Shown here: piece after piece, positions 23,201-35,600 of the stretch
Position numbering within the stretch: the stretch's first letter is position 1
Layout of the letters: each line of letters begins with the position of its first letter
The notes under the pieces: generated by a model
Told to the model about the DNA's origin: nothing
Databases searched by the model: none
The model's input: the letters and a program-made list of their open reading frames with translations, nothing else
Translations under genes and position numbers: made by a program
Source: Lepidurus packardi
Taxonomy: Eukaryota; Arthropoda; Branchiopoda; Notostraca; Triopsidae
Length of the DNA: 64,000 nt
Direction of reading: 5' to 3'
Assembly (NCBI GenBank): GCA_023053545.1
Contig: JAKZAN010000005.1
Span: 4,960,001 to 5,024,000 of the forward strand

Positions 23201-24590
23201 TTTAACACGTCGGTCAGCTGCTTCCCAACATATTTGGGAATTTTGCCAAAGTTTGGCAGCCTAAGGACATGTACCATTTCATGCTCTAACTTTAGCTTAT
23301 TTCTCTTCATTCCAATTCTCTTAAAGGTTCAAAAAAAGCTCCTTCTAAGAACAGGTTTGCCTTGACCGCGATTTTGTTTTAAAAAATTGAGACGCAAATT
23401 ATTGTAGTGGTGAAATGACCAATCATCATCCAATTATAATCTCAGTCAATTATAGTGTTGGCTGAAATTGATATCTGCAGTCCGAGCTCAATGCTAACTT
23501 TTACTTCCAATTATAGTGTTGGCTGAGATTGATATCTGCAGTCCGAGCTCGATGCCAAATGTCCAGACATCAGAAGCCGGGGCCATTCAGAAACAAGTGA
23601 CGAAGACAGGCAAGAACGAGGGCGTTAGTAAGTGGAAACAAAAAGAAACTTACACCTTTCCCCATGACGCATATTAAAGCAAATGTATATATTGAAACAG
23701 GTACTCGCCCACACTGCATTGCGTCTACGCATTCCTCGCATATAAGGACCGTACCGGAACTTGACACTGATGCTGAGCAGCAAATGCCAAATGCCGGAGA
23801 AGTTCAAGTCGTTCGATACCGAGGTAATACTGAGAGACACTTTAAAAGGGCAACAGTCACTCTACAATCAACCTATTATCAAAAAATAGACCCAAAAGCA
23901 AGTTCTTAGGACGAGTGAATGAATAATAATTAAGTCATAACAATTTCACAACACCTTTTTGTCAATCAAACAACATGGCAAGTATTCGAAAAAAAATAAC
24001 AGTTTTCTATTGGTTGGCTCTTGATCACGTGGAGTTTTATTGCCTGTTCGCTAAGCTGAACGGCGAATAAGCTTATCCGAAACTACTATATGATTTTGGC
24101 TGAGAAATTGGTTGGCTTTTTATATTGATGTTTTAAGGGCAGCTTATATGGACATCTTTAGAAATTTATTTCGTTTTGTTAACAAGACCTATTTAATCTG
24201 TCAAACAAAATGGTAGTATTTTCTGCGTTCAAAAGCAGTTGGAAATTAGTCCCATAAAATGGTTTTCCAGAGCGGAAAAGTTTTCGCAAAAAGAAAAACC
24301 TGGTTTAGTTATTCTTCCTCAAAGAAATCTCCGAACAGCATCTCTAAAAAGCCACATAAAACCTGCGAACCAAGGATGGCTTTTGACTTCGTTCCAATAT
24401 CGCATTATGCAAAGTAGAAAATTTTGCTGTTAAATGGTTTAATGCTATCAACCTTTCCTTTTGTTTTAATTCTTATTCCTTTCTTGCAGAACGGTCCAAT
24501 AGTGTGGATCGAACCCGGATGAGTCGTCGCAGTGTAGAGATGACCGCCCAGCGACGTTCCTATTATCTTAGTCCCGTGACACAAGTGTGA
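20266..24590 (+). CDS. PH-domain protein with long disordered N-terminus
   Basis: Exons: 20266-21312, 22332-22490, 22599-22736, 22819-22915, 22978-23106, 23517-23627, 23701-23823, 24490-24590; 634 aa. I cannot name the family. Residues 1 to ~345 are Ser/Pro/Thr-rich and low in hydrophobics. Exons 2-4 encode a pleckstrin-homology domain: FVCKGLLWVMRDRLFSRW, RERYCLLTKDYLHCF, MGAFLFKVNLADV, QVAIALTL and the closing Trp in LSDWFSALK. PH domains usually bind phosphoinositides or proteins at membranes. The C-terminal ~180 residues are basic and Ser/Arg-rich and end in SYYLSPVTQV, which looks like a class-I PDZ ligand (TQV). The start is the first ATG of the long open frame. Exon 6 follows a duplicated 3' splice site. 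The gene converges on the hippo gene, with stop codons 376 bases apart. Confidence 0.75.
23447..23555 (+). repeat. 61-bp-offset tandem duplication covering a 3' splice site
   Basis: Two copies of a ~48-base unit begin at 23447 and 23508 and differ at two positions. Each copy carries the ATTATAG acceptor and the first ~30 bases of exon 6 of the PH gene. Only the second acceptor (exon from 23517) keeps the reading frame. Use of the first one (exon from 23456) runs into a TGA. Confidence 0.85.
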
Positions 24591-24966
24591 AAATATGAAT
24601 ATTCAACCTCAAACTAGCCTCCTTTATAGATGACGAGAATGAACGTGTACATTTGAAACCTGTAAAATTGTTTTGCTTTTGCGTGAGAAATGCATTTCCT
24701 TCCAAGCTTAAACAACTTCTGTTTCTTTCGTTTGCACTGTGGTTGATTTGCATAGAAACTACACTCATGACTTATCATCTTGGGAAGAAACTGGCACAAC
24801 TTTGACATGCCGTTTCTATGCAATGGCACAAAATGTTAAAGGGAGTAGGGTACCGAATTACAAAAATCTATCTTTTGTCGGCAAAAAAGATAACAAAAAA
24901 ACATGATTAGGATTTCGAAGAACAATTTAGGAGTATGGAAAGAAACTAAAAAAGGAGGGAAATAGA
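24591..24966. other. Convergent 3' region between the PH gene and hippo
   Basis: 376 bases between two facing stop codons. It should contain both 3' UTRs and possibly overlapping transcripts. Small ORFs here have no family features. Confidence 0.5.
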
Positions 24967-27333
24967 TTAAAAATTTTGCTGTCGCTTGCGTTTTTGATCC
25001 ATGGCGTCCAAGATAGGTTGTCTTTTGGCTTGATACCTGCGTCTCAAATCATCAATTTCACGTTCCATTTCCGAGTCCAAGTTCGCCATGCGATGTTGAA
25101 GTTCTTCGTAACTCAAGAATTTGAGCTGTACAGAAAAAGAAAAGGAAAGTGCCATTTGTAGTTTTGGTTGATTAAAAGACATTTCTGGAATTTACAGGAT
25201 CCCAGTTTGTTTCGACTTACAAACTCAAAGTCTCCGTCGACAAACGAGCGTTGCATTTTGGCAGGATTCTCCATAACAAGCGGAGAAGGGCTCGGGTTAA
25301 AAGGATTGGGTGGCGGGCCGCCTCTCAATTGGGCCCCTTGGGAGATCTGGTGCAATTGCCTGGCGAGGTTATTCTGGAAACGCTCGTGTTCTTCAGGCGT
25401 CATGGGTGACGGAGACAAGGGATGCGAATTAGAGGCAGAAGATGAAGAAGCATGCTCGGCAGCAGGTGAATTGGGTTCCGCCGCTTCTTGCGACGAGGGA
25501 GTTTCAGGCGGATGGTCCACATTATTTGCCTGCATCATTCATTATTTTAAACTTTCTGAATAAGTAAAAGCGAAGGACTGTACCTTTCTCTCAGCGTCTT
25601 TCTTATCAAAGTGGTCCAAGAAAGAGGGTCGGTACTTTTTGCTCCCATCTGCTTCTGCTGTCTGATGGCCTAAACTCGAAATTCCCATAAAAACGTTTAA
25701 AATTCTGAACGTGAAAAAGAGAACTGTGAGAGGAGGTTACGTTTCATCGTGGTATCGCCTTCCTCTGAATCGCTGTTAATCACCATGGTCCCTAAATCTT
25801 CGGCTACATCGTCCTTAACTAGCTTTCGCGAAGGGGTGAGCGTGGCTGTGTGGTGGGCAATCATAGTGCCTGCCCCCGACTGGGGTAAAAATGTACCCAT
25901 AGTACCACTACGCGCATCAGGCACTAACGTACGGTCCCCTGGGTACTGTATCATGGTCCCACTATCAGCCTCGTCGTCGTCCTGTTCATCAAACCAGAAT
26001 TAAACTGTAAGGTCTTTTCCCTTGGAGCTTTAATTTAGTCTCGTACTGAATCTTGCTGTTTCTCAGGAATCCTGTATGTGAGATTCTCTCGAATTTCTCG
26101 CGCTTCGGCAATCATCTGACTTAGAATGGCTGCAGGTTTTGCTTGGCGAATATATTCATGTTGTAAGAGCTCTGTCGCCGTCGCTCTTTCTTCAGGGTTT
26201 TTTACAAGGCACCTGCAATAGCATTGTCGTATTCATTTGTTGTTATTTTTTTTCATTTTATTTTTTTTAACTTTTTAGTCATCATTGATTTTGAACTTGC
26301 CTGGAAACGAAATCTATGAATTCGGGGCTCCATTGATCAGGTTCGCGGAACGATGGAGGCGGCTTGGTGGGAATCATGAAAATGGCCCTCATTGGGTGGA
26401 TATCTCCATAAGGAGGCTTGCCTTCGGCCATTTCTAAAGCAGTGATACCCAAACTCCAAATATCTGCCACACAGTCGTATCCGATTTCCTGAATCACTTC
26501 CGGAGCCATCCAAAATGGAGTGCCAATCACAGTATTGCGTTTCGCCATCGTGTCCTAGTGAGTTAAGTTATAAATTGTCAATTCTAGACTTGCACGGAGC
26601 TTGAAATTAATGTACCGTTAACTGGCCAGCGACTCCAAAGTCGGCTAGTTTGGCATGACCTTCTGTATTCAGTAAAATGTTGCCCGCTTTGATGTCTCGA
26701 TGAATTTTCCTTCGCAAATGTAAATACTCGAGACCGCGAAGGGTATCTGCAAGCACCGTGGCAATCTCGTCTTCCGTTAACGTCTTCTTCCTAAGTCGCA
26801 TGATGTCAGAGACTGATCCTGCTCCGCAGTACTCCATAACAATCTAAGTTAACACATGTAACGGAGTGTTAAAGTAAGGAGGGAAGTTTATATAGGAATA
26901 GGGGGAGAGGAAGAGAAACATACCCAAAGGTCGGTGTTTTTGAAGTAGCTGCCGTAGTATTTAACTACGTAGGGAGAATCGCATTGTTGCATGATGGAAA
27001 TTTCTTTTATTATTTCTTGGAGATCAGTATCCACTGGAACTTGCTTAATGGCCAAAACCTGCCCGGACTCTTTGTGTAGCGCTTTGTACACACTGCCGTA
27101 GGACCTTACATCCAGCAAAATACACATTATTTAAATACCATTAAGGATACCGTCATATCGTAGATTATGAAGACTCACCCTTCTCCAAGTTTGCAAATAA
27201 TGTCAAAAACCTCTTCGGGTTGTCTCGTCAGGCTCTCCTCGGACAGTTTCTTTAACTCGCTAAAAATTTAAGGATTACACATAAAGCATTATAACAGAAT
27301 GTTTAAAGACAGCTTTTACCTTTTTGAGGACAT
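24967..27333 (-). CDS. hpo: Hippo/MST serine-threonine kinase (STK3/4 type)
   Basis: Exons 5'->3': 27320-27333, 27179-27259, 26924-27104, 26616-26843, 26301-26554, 26047-26212, 25741-25981, 25584-25669, 25221-25529, 24967-25125; 572 aa. The kinase phosphorylates LATS/Warts and MOB in the Hippo pathway that limits tissue growth. Kinase marks in order are [13 protein letters not shown], the Lys in VLAIKQV, catalytic [11 protein letters not shown], the T-loop [16 protein letters not shown] and [14 protein letters not shown]. The linker keeps the MST elements [18 protein letters not shown] and [10 protein letters not shown]. The C-terminal SARAH domain runs from [16 protein letters not shown] to [19 protein letters not shown]. 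The intron at 26213-26300 uses a GC donor (GCAAGT). It is convergent with the PH-domain gene and divergent from MCM3AP. Confidence 0.95.
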
Positions 27334-27660
27334 GGTTTTCATTTATTGGAACCAAATAGGAACAAAGATTATAAGGAATCTAGAAAGCACAAAATACTTC
27401 GAAACACTTGTTTTTCATAGCTTTCACGCCATCTAGCTTCGGTCTTAGAACATAGTTATTTGGCGCGAAGTGAAATTTTTGTTATTTGCTACAACCTACT
27501 CAATTGCATTGAAACTGAAAAAGTTCTAATAAAATTTGTATTATATAGAATTTAAAAAGTGCCCTTCAATAGGGCAAAAAATTTCGTGTCAAGCTTGTGT
27601 GTCGTGTAGAGTTCGATTAGAGCGTCGAAATACCGAAGAAGTGGAAAGTGACAGTCAATC

Positions 27661-27966
27661 ATGGAGTCGTGTGCAACGGAAACCTCCTCAGCAACTTCCG
27701 TACGAAAGTCCCCAGGGGTAAATAAGGAAATGAGCCACAATTGTGGTATGTGTATCTACAGTACTACGAATGTTGAACTCACAGCTGAGGTAACACCACT
27801 CCACGGTTCCCAAATGATCATAAAAAGGCGAGATATTCAGAGGAGCGCTGCAAGACAAACGGACTTTGAATTACCAAATCTCGGTCTCGAGAGTTTCATC
27901 CCGTTCCCGGACTTAAAGCGTTGGTCTCGAGACCTTTGGCGAGGATTAGGAAGCGGATCTGCCTAA
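27661..27966 (+). CDS. Doubtful small ORF opposite the hippo promoter
   Basis: An intact 101-codon ORF with good start context (TCAATCATGG), divergent from hippo with 327 bases between the starts. I recognise no family. A splice version is also possible: donor GTAAAT at 27718 and acceptor TTCAG ending at 27840 would remove 123 in-frame bases and leave a 61-residue protein. The C-terminal part is the more protein-like, with acidic, proline and tryptophan residues (ELPNLGLESFIPFPDLKRW). It could equally be part of the hippo 5' region with a chance ORF. Confidence 0.25.
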   Translation: MESCATETSSATSVRKSPGVNKEMSHNCGMCIYSTTNVELTAEVTPLHGSQMIIKRRDIQRSAARQTDFELPNLGLESFIPFPDLKRWSRDLWRGLGSGSA

Positions 27967-28390
27967 ACTTATAAGCAAGTCTCAGAAACCCTGGAAACTA
28001 GATTCGCTTCGTACTACAACTTTCCCTTTTAACTTTTTAGTTAGTATATTCGCAGAAATTCGTGATTGGGGCGTGGTTTAAGAAAAATTAAACGTTCATA
28101 ACAGTAATAAGTTCCTTTTCACGACTGCAAATAGGCCTCCAAAAAAACAAAAAGAGAAAATTAGTTGAGATCCCACATTAGCTTACAATGGATAATAAAA
28201 TAGTGTGAAGCAAATAGTGTAATGCAATACCCCAAATCACAGAATTCGCGTGTTTAAAAAATTTCAGTATTGTGATATGCTCCGTCAAAAGTGGGTTGCG
28301 ACGTTCAAGTTTAACCCTACGCGAACAGAACTTCGAGAAAAGTCAGCACAACTTCTGCCTTGTGATGTTTGTTTAATAAGGGTATAATTG

Positions 28391-28440
28391 AACTAGAACC
28401 TAGGCTAGGTTCTAGTTTTGAGCTAGGTCCTAGCTCAAAA
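28391..28440. repeat. Two adjoining perfect palindromes
   Basis: The first is AACTAGAACCTAG, G, then its exact reverse complement (28391-28417). The second is TTTTGAGCTAGG, T, then its exact reverse complement (28416-28440). They overlap by two bases, share the CTAGG core, and have one-base loops. Confidence 0.9.
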
Positions 28441-28753
28441 TCTTTCCTTATAGGCATGTGCAAAAACCAACGCAGTATGAACCTTACCAAGTAGTAGGTC
28501 GCAATTCCGAACCTGAAAGAAACCAGCGTACACTAACAGAAATGGGCGTTTTCTACCAAATATGGTCAACATCTTCTGGATCAACAGAGAAAGGTTAATT
28601 CCCTAGTTTTGAACTCGATTAGTGTCTGCGGTCTACCAATATCAAATGAAGCTACGAAAATCTCATCGAGCTCTGCAGAACGCCATGAATGAGCTCCTTG
28701 CAATCGGTACTTCTTCCCATCAACGCGCTCTAGGGAAGGGGGGTGGGACGAAA

Positions 28754-28876
28754 AGAGAGGAATATACTCCTCTGTCTGATATATCTCCTCTGAGTATACT
28801 TCCCTCTCTGTTTGCTATAACTCCATATATGGAGTTATAGGAGTTATATTCCATATATGGAATTATAGCAAACAGA
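28754..28876. repeat. Nested palindromes
   Basis: Outer arms TCTGTTTGCTATAA (28807-28820) and its exact reverse complement (28863-28876) enclose two smaller palindromes, CTCCATATATGGAG and TTCCATATATGGAA. Just upstream, 28754-28808 is an imperfect hairpin with arms around ATACTC and GAGTAT. A further perfect palindrome, AGCAGGAC-A-GTCCTGCT, lies at 28940-28956. Confidence 0.85.
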
Positions 28877-29623
28877 AGAGGTGTCACAAAACACCCAATA
28901 TATCACATCAAATGGGACCTTAGCTCTTGGGGCACTGTCAGCAGGACAGTCCTGCTTCTCAACTGTGTCGCACGTCAAAGCGTCGTGTTCTTTGTACCTT
29001 GAGTTGCTAATTAATGGAACAGGACGGGGATTTTTGTACGGTTTTACAACAGCACGGGTATATAAAAGTGGACGAAGATGTCGTACCTTTCAATCACTTG
29101 GTGTGTAGCTTATACGAGCAGAACCTCCAACCCCAGCCAAAGATGCGTCCAATAGTCTCAGGTCAAAGAATTTGTATTGTACTGTACTATACATTACCTT
29201 TAAGTTGACTATCTGACGAACCTCCCTCATAATTGCTAGTAGCCTTTTTCAAACAAATCTATCCGAAACTACCAATAATTATGACGACCTTGAAAACACG
29301 CGGGAAAACTGTTTGTTCATCATAACCCATACGAACTTTACCATATGATTAGTTCATGTGTCATCAGGAACATCGGCAGGAGGCACGAGTTGCTTTCGTT
29401 GCTGAGATGTACTTTTGGAAACTGAAAAGTAGAATGTTTTATCCAAACACGCGCGCTCTTTGAATAGTTTCCAATCCCAATACCCTTATGTTCATGGCGC
29501 TGTTGTTTGCTTTCAAATAGCCCATCAAGAAGCCAAGCCACGACGATCGAGAAAAATATCAGAAAATATGCAATGTTCTTGTTGTTGGGTATAAAATTCG
29601 ATAGTAGTAAAAATCCATAGATC

Positions 29624-32600
29624 ATGGAGAACAGTCAAAATCCAGGTAAATTTGTCAGTCATAAAATAAATAAGAATGTACAAGATAGCACTTAGCAGAT
29701 AGAGAGATTGATTGCATGTTTCTTTTGTTTTTCTCGACAAGGAGTTGGAGTGTTTGGAGCCCAGTTTTCAACAATTTCCCCTACTATTACAGCTACGTCT
29801 TCACCTAATCCTTTTGCCGTAGCTCACATCACTCCCCCTAGTTTTAGCTCACTTGGAAATTCAGGTGCTGAAAATCCCAGCACTTTTGCGACCCCTGCTA
29901 ATATCTTTGGAAACAAACCCAGCCAAAGCTTGAAATTTGGTGAACAAGCTCAGTCAGCGTTCCAGCCCCAAAAAGACCAGTTACAATTCACCACCCGACA
30001 AAGCCCTGTGAAATCCTCAGAAACTTTTCAACAGAAACAATTCCCAGGATCTGGTCCCTTATTTGGCAAACCAGCTTTCTCATTAGCTGCTCGTGCTGAG
30101 AAACCAGCTTCCGAACTATATGGCATGCCTGCGTCCCTTCCTCTTCCTTCAAGTAAACCTCCTCGACTGGCGTGGCCGTCAACAACTTCTGAGTCCAAAT
30201 TCAAGGGAAACTTAACCTGGGTCCGCCCCACAACGAGTATTACAACTTCTTCGACAGAAACAACGATTGTCTCATCTGCAATCTTTGGCACCAGCCAGTT
30301 TCCAATGCAGAATAATCCTCCGAGATTTCAGCTAGCTCCAGAATTGGCTCACAGCTTTGCCGGTGGAAAATCCAGTAAAGAGTCGAAAGCTTTTACATTC
30401 GGGATCCCGCAAATTTCTACGCAAGCTTCTTTGATCCCAAATGAAACGGTTTTCGCACCTGTAACCTTATCCAAGCCAGAGAGTAAGCCCCTAGTAGCAA
30501 CAATCGGGTCAAAACCTGGGACAAGTAACATATTCGCCAAGGCAATAACTGAGGTAGCAGGCAGAGACGCTCCCAAACCCCGCATCCGCAGGTTGAGCGT
30601 CAAGAAAGCCACGACGACGAGCCCTACAAAAAAGTCTTTCCCTACCCCTGGGGAGATAAAAACCTTTAAGACCATTATCTGTCAACATATTCCCCCGGAG
30701 TGTAACGCGTCTGAAACTCTCAGAGACCATTTCGAACAATTCGGGAAAGTTCTTCGCGTTTTTCCATACGTGCCTAAAGCCCAGGCCACAATCTCATTTG
30801 AAACTCACGTAAGTTTCGTGACTTTTATTTACAAGTGTTATTTGCTGTTTTATTTTCTGCACAGGAAGAAGCGGAGAGAGCTAAGAATGAGGGAACCGAA
30901 ATTAAACCTGGCGTAGCTCTAAAGATATATTGGAAAAAGAGCCCTAGCCCAGTTACCAAACCCAAAGACGTCAAGAAAACAGGGTTAGGCCCTGGTGGGA
31001 GTGATATAGGCGATTCTTTAGTAGAAGATGAGTTGAAGGCGATGAGAGGAAGCTTAGCCGAGCCACTGTAAGTTTTTCTTATTTGTCTTTCTCACCTTTC
31101 AACTATTTTTTTAAAAGAAAACGAGAGAGGAAAACGACGAGGAGCTTGGTAACTGCAACTATGGCTCTTCCGGCGAAGAAATTAACCATAACGGAGGCCC
31201 CTCCACCGAGGTCTGTGAGCCCAGCTAAGGATTTACCCTCTACAACGGATATAGCCAATCTGCAGAGCATGTTACGTCAGCAAGCGTTGACGCCGGTGGC
31301 CAGATCGGATCTTCTGGATGCACGGGATAAGTTGGTGCGTCTCTTGAGGGGTAATTACTTTTTATTAAGTAAAAAAAAGTAAAAAACAATGGTCATGTTT
31401 GTCTCTTTAGAGAAACCGAAAGGCGGAAGTTCTAAAAAGAATTTGGTTGGAACTTGTCCTGACATATGCCCTGAGAAAGAGCGTTATTCGAGAGAGGAAA
31501 AACGAAGATTGGCGAGCTATGAATTGCTTTATGCTGATAAAGAAAAAGTATTATTAAGTTGTAATAATTGTGGATTCGTTATATCTTTTTTTTTTTTTAC
31601 TCTGAATAGGAATATGCAGTTAATCATAAAACGGCTGTCAAAGAGTACTCGCGAAGCTCAGCGGACCAAGAAGAGCCCCTTTCACATGAACTCAGACCTG
31701 GTCCGGTGCTTACCATGACAATGGATTATATCGTGTCGTGTATTTTGGACAAAAGCGAGCGACCAGAAGAGAATTTGGCCGAGTGGTATCACTTTGTATG
31801 GGACAGGACTCGAGGCATTCGGAAAGTACGAAAGCTTTCCTTTTGATTTCTTTTTCAAGAGTATACAGTTGATGCATCATATGATCTCTTAGGACATTAC
31901 ACAGCAGAATTTGTGCGACCTGGAGGGCGTATCTTTGGTAGAGAAATGCGCCCGATTCCATATTCATTGCACTGCAAGATTATGTGAAATGGACGCGCAG
32001 TTTTTTGACCAGAAAATCAATGACGAGAACTTGACCAAATGCATGCAAACTCTCAAGCACTTGTACTACGATTTAAGCCTGAAAAACGTCATTTGCCCGA
32101 ATGAAGCTGAATTTCGGGCATACGACGTTTTACTACATCTGAATGAGGGAGATATTCTAAGGTGGTTAACAAAAGTTTGAAAGAGGTTTCAATATGTATC
32201 AATAATTTTGTAGGGAAGTCCAGCAGTTCTCGCCGGTCATTCGCGAGTCTACGGAAGTTGGATCCGCCCTCAAGTCTTTTACAGCCTTAAACAGCCGCAA
32301 TTATATCCGTTTCTTCCGATTGGCGTTGGAGAATATGGATTACTTACAGTGTTGCATCCTGCAGCGCTATTTTGCCCAAATTCGAGGGCAAAGCTTGGAA
32401 ATCATTTCGCGAGCATATTGTCCCTCAAGCAAAGTGATGCCTTACCCATTGTCGTCCGTTCTTAAGCAGCTGGGCTTTGAAAGCCCCGAAGAAGCTACCA
32501 CATTCTGCCGCAATCATAATCTTGCGGTAGATGAAGAAACCGATACTTTATATTTGGATAAGAATGCCTTTACTTACCCTGATTTCCAAATCCCGTTGCT

Positions 32601-35600
32601 GAGATCAAGTAGACTCATCGAAAGCAAAAGGATCAAAACTGTCGGCGAAGCAAGTTACCTTTTCTTGTTTATCTATTTTTAAACTTGGAACAAGAACGCT
32701 TTAATTGAAACTCAATTCATCTCGTTTAAAGGTAGTTCAAAAAGGACCAATGCCAGTTGACCCAACAGTGAACCACGTGCCTCACAACAGTTTTGACGAA
32801 AATGGGTACCTTAAGAAAGATGCGTGGAATGCAGAAGATCAAAAACCAGGTTACATATCTGTACCTGGGGCAGTACCGATGAACGTGCCTAGCGTACCCG
32901 AAGTCATCCAGAAGCCAATGATAAACGAAGCTGTGCTCAGAAGAGTAAGTAAAGTTACATATATGTTATTCCAGGCAGGTACGCAAGTACTCTACCAGTA
33001 TATGCACACTTGGAAGTACACACATATGCATTGTACTGTACAGTGGTGCCTAGCATAAAGAGCGTTCCGCATTACGAACGCGAGTGCTGGCCGGAATATG
33101 TTCCGCATAGTGAACGCGGTCACGCATTAGGAACCGCACGCGCGCTCTGTTTTTTTTATGTATATTTAAAATTTGTAGAAAGTTCAGTGGGTTTTTTAGT
33201 GTTGTCAAAATAGTACAGATGACCGTTGATGAAAAGAGTAGAAAAGCTCTTAATACTGAAATGAAGCAAGAAATCATAGACAAAAAAGACTCATGACCTA
33301 GAGTTGTGGATCTTGCAGGTGAATATGGAGTGATCAAGTCAACCATATAGGAACAATTTTCGCCAATAGAGAATCAATCATGAAAGCTAAGGTGGCCAAG
33401 GGAGTCTTAAGAGTTTGTTCACGGTGCATAGAAAATTGATTAATGATGAAATGAAGAGGTTACTGTTAGTTTGGATGAATGAAAGGCAAATGAAAGAGAT
33501 TTGACCAAACGTAAATAATTTGTGAGAAAGCTAGGGTCATGTATGAAGAGCTTAAAAGATCCACTCCAGGAACAAGTTCACAAGCTGTAGAACAACAGGA
33601 AGTAGAGTTCAAAGCCAGTAGGCGCTGGTTATAGGTTTAAGAAAAGAACTGGCATACAAAATAATCATAAGTATCATAATGTCATAATGCAAAATTTAAA
33701 ATCTAAAGTGTCAAAATTTAATCCAAAGTGTCATAATGCAAAATTAAGAGTTTTCGCGATTCTGGACCGGCCTCGGGAATGGATCAAAATTAGTCCCATA
33801 GTAACTTATGGGAAACGGCGTCTCGCATAACGAACGAATCTAGCTAGCGCTAGAATCGTTCTTATCGTTAATTTTTACTAGCCAGTGGGTTTAAAGTAAC
33901 AATATTTCGTGTCCAAACCAAACCGAACTCCTAAAGCTTGTTCAGATTAAATCAAAATTGTCTCTTTATTACTCATTTCACTGTAAAGTGAAGAACCATT
34001 TTGACTTAATTCTGAACACGACTTAGGCGTTCGGTTTGGAAACGAAAGAAGGGAATTAAAGTACATCATATTACATATGCAGTATAATTCAACCAAATTA
34101 TTCTAGATGTTTTGTTCATGAATAGTTGTACAGTACACCGCACTTATCCATATATTTGGCCACATTCTTTGTATCCAGGTTGCAATGGAAGTCTTGGGCG
34201 GAGTGGTGGATCAGTTTGCTGCGGAACTAGTCCAAGAAATCAGAGATGCTCGTAACCAAGCGTACGTTCGGTTGAAAGCTATGGATGGTCTCGTAAACGA
34301 CATGGTTGACTCGCTAACGTCCGCAATTGCCTCAAATGTCCATCACGAAGCGGTACAAGATAGACTCAAGGAACAACGTGAAGCAGAAGTCCAGCGAATG
34401 CGTTTATTATCTTTCCGTGAGCGAGAAGCCGCGACCATTTTAGCTACATTAATCGCAACATTAACGCAAGAAGAATTGCGCCACATTGCCCAGACCGAAT
34501 TATCGGTCATGAGAGCCGAGGTGGACCGCAGACAAAGTCGAATGACCGATCGCGTGAATCAAGAGCTCTTACTCGAGTTTGTCCAAGAAGAATGCCGGCT
34601 TTTGGCGAGTAATGAAATCAGAGATTGGAAACAAGACCGAATGGAGAAAGTCGCGTTTATGCAGGCTAAAATTAGCAAAAGAAGAGCCATATGGGGGTAC
34701 CGCATTTGGAGAAAGTTTTGCCAAAGCAAACAGCATTTGAGGCTGATGGTAAGCACATTCCCAGCTTTCCATTCTACTTCCACTTGGAAAGAACAAAGCG
34801 CGTTATGGCGATCTGCCGGAGAAAGTCCTCCGACTAAAAGACTGGGCATTGTGGAGTTAAGTCAATCTTCAAAAGTCTTACGAAAATTGACAGGTATTAT
34901 TTCTACACAAGTTTTTTTTATATAGAGAGAGAGAGAAATGGCACATGTGCTAATATTTGGAGTATTTTCCCGCAGCTATGGAAACATGTTGTACCACTCT
35001 GGGAGATACTATTACGGCACAGACCTTGGATATACAGGATATCGTAAGAGATGCTGTTTTAGCGAGCCATCAAGCTGTCGTGCAATGGAAATTGGTCTGT
35101 ATTAACGAGAATGCTTCGGCTCTGAAAGTCGATATCCAAGATTTACTAAATTTGCGTGATTTCAAGAAAGATTCGGAAGGAGTAAGGAATTTAGAATTTC
35201 TTCTCAAAGATTGTCTTTATAATTATTTTCCTTCTATTTTTTCCCAGTGGATATCTAAGGGTGATGTGGTGTACGAGAATGGGCGTGTCCTACAGTATTG
35301 CGTGCGATACGTGGAGGATGTAACTGTATGGGAAAAATCCTTGCGAGGAGCCAATTCAATCATTCTTATCTCTGACGCGAGTTCGTGTCAAAACCTCATA
35401 CAACGAGCCAGACTTTTGGCGCCAAATTTGAGTAATCTGCCCTTCGCGGTTTTGACATCCAAAGATCCTGAGATGGAACCTGACTCTAAAGTGAGATTTT
35501 ACGTTACTGATTGGGGTTTGAGACCTCGCGCATTGATTCAGGTAAAACGTGACTCAAAAGGATGTGAACATATGTTATATCTCTCCAACATTTTATAATT

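Larger units (their letters stand above)
27334..29623. other. Hippo / MCM3AP divergent spacer with palindrome cluster
   Basis: 2.3 kb between two divergent start codons. It contains the doubtful ORF at 27661-27966 and, from 28391 to 28956, several perfect short palindromes listed separately. The plus ORFs at 28622-28840 and 29014-29208 lack coding features. Confidence 0.5.

Noticed and set aside
29708-29741. Start of MCM3AP at 29708 in the long ORF
   Set aside because: That codon is TTG and the stretch is a polypyrimidine acceptor; the ATG in the small exon 29624-29645 joins in phase.
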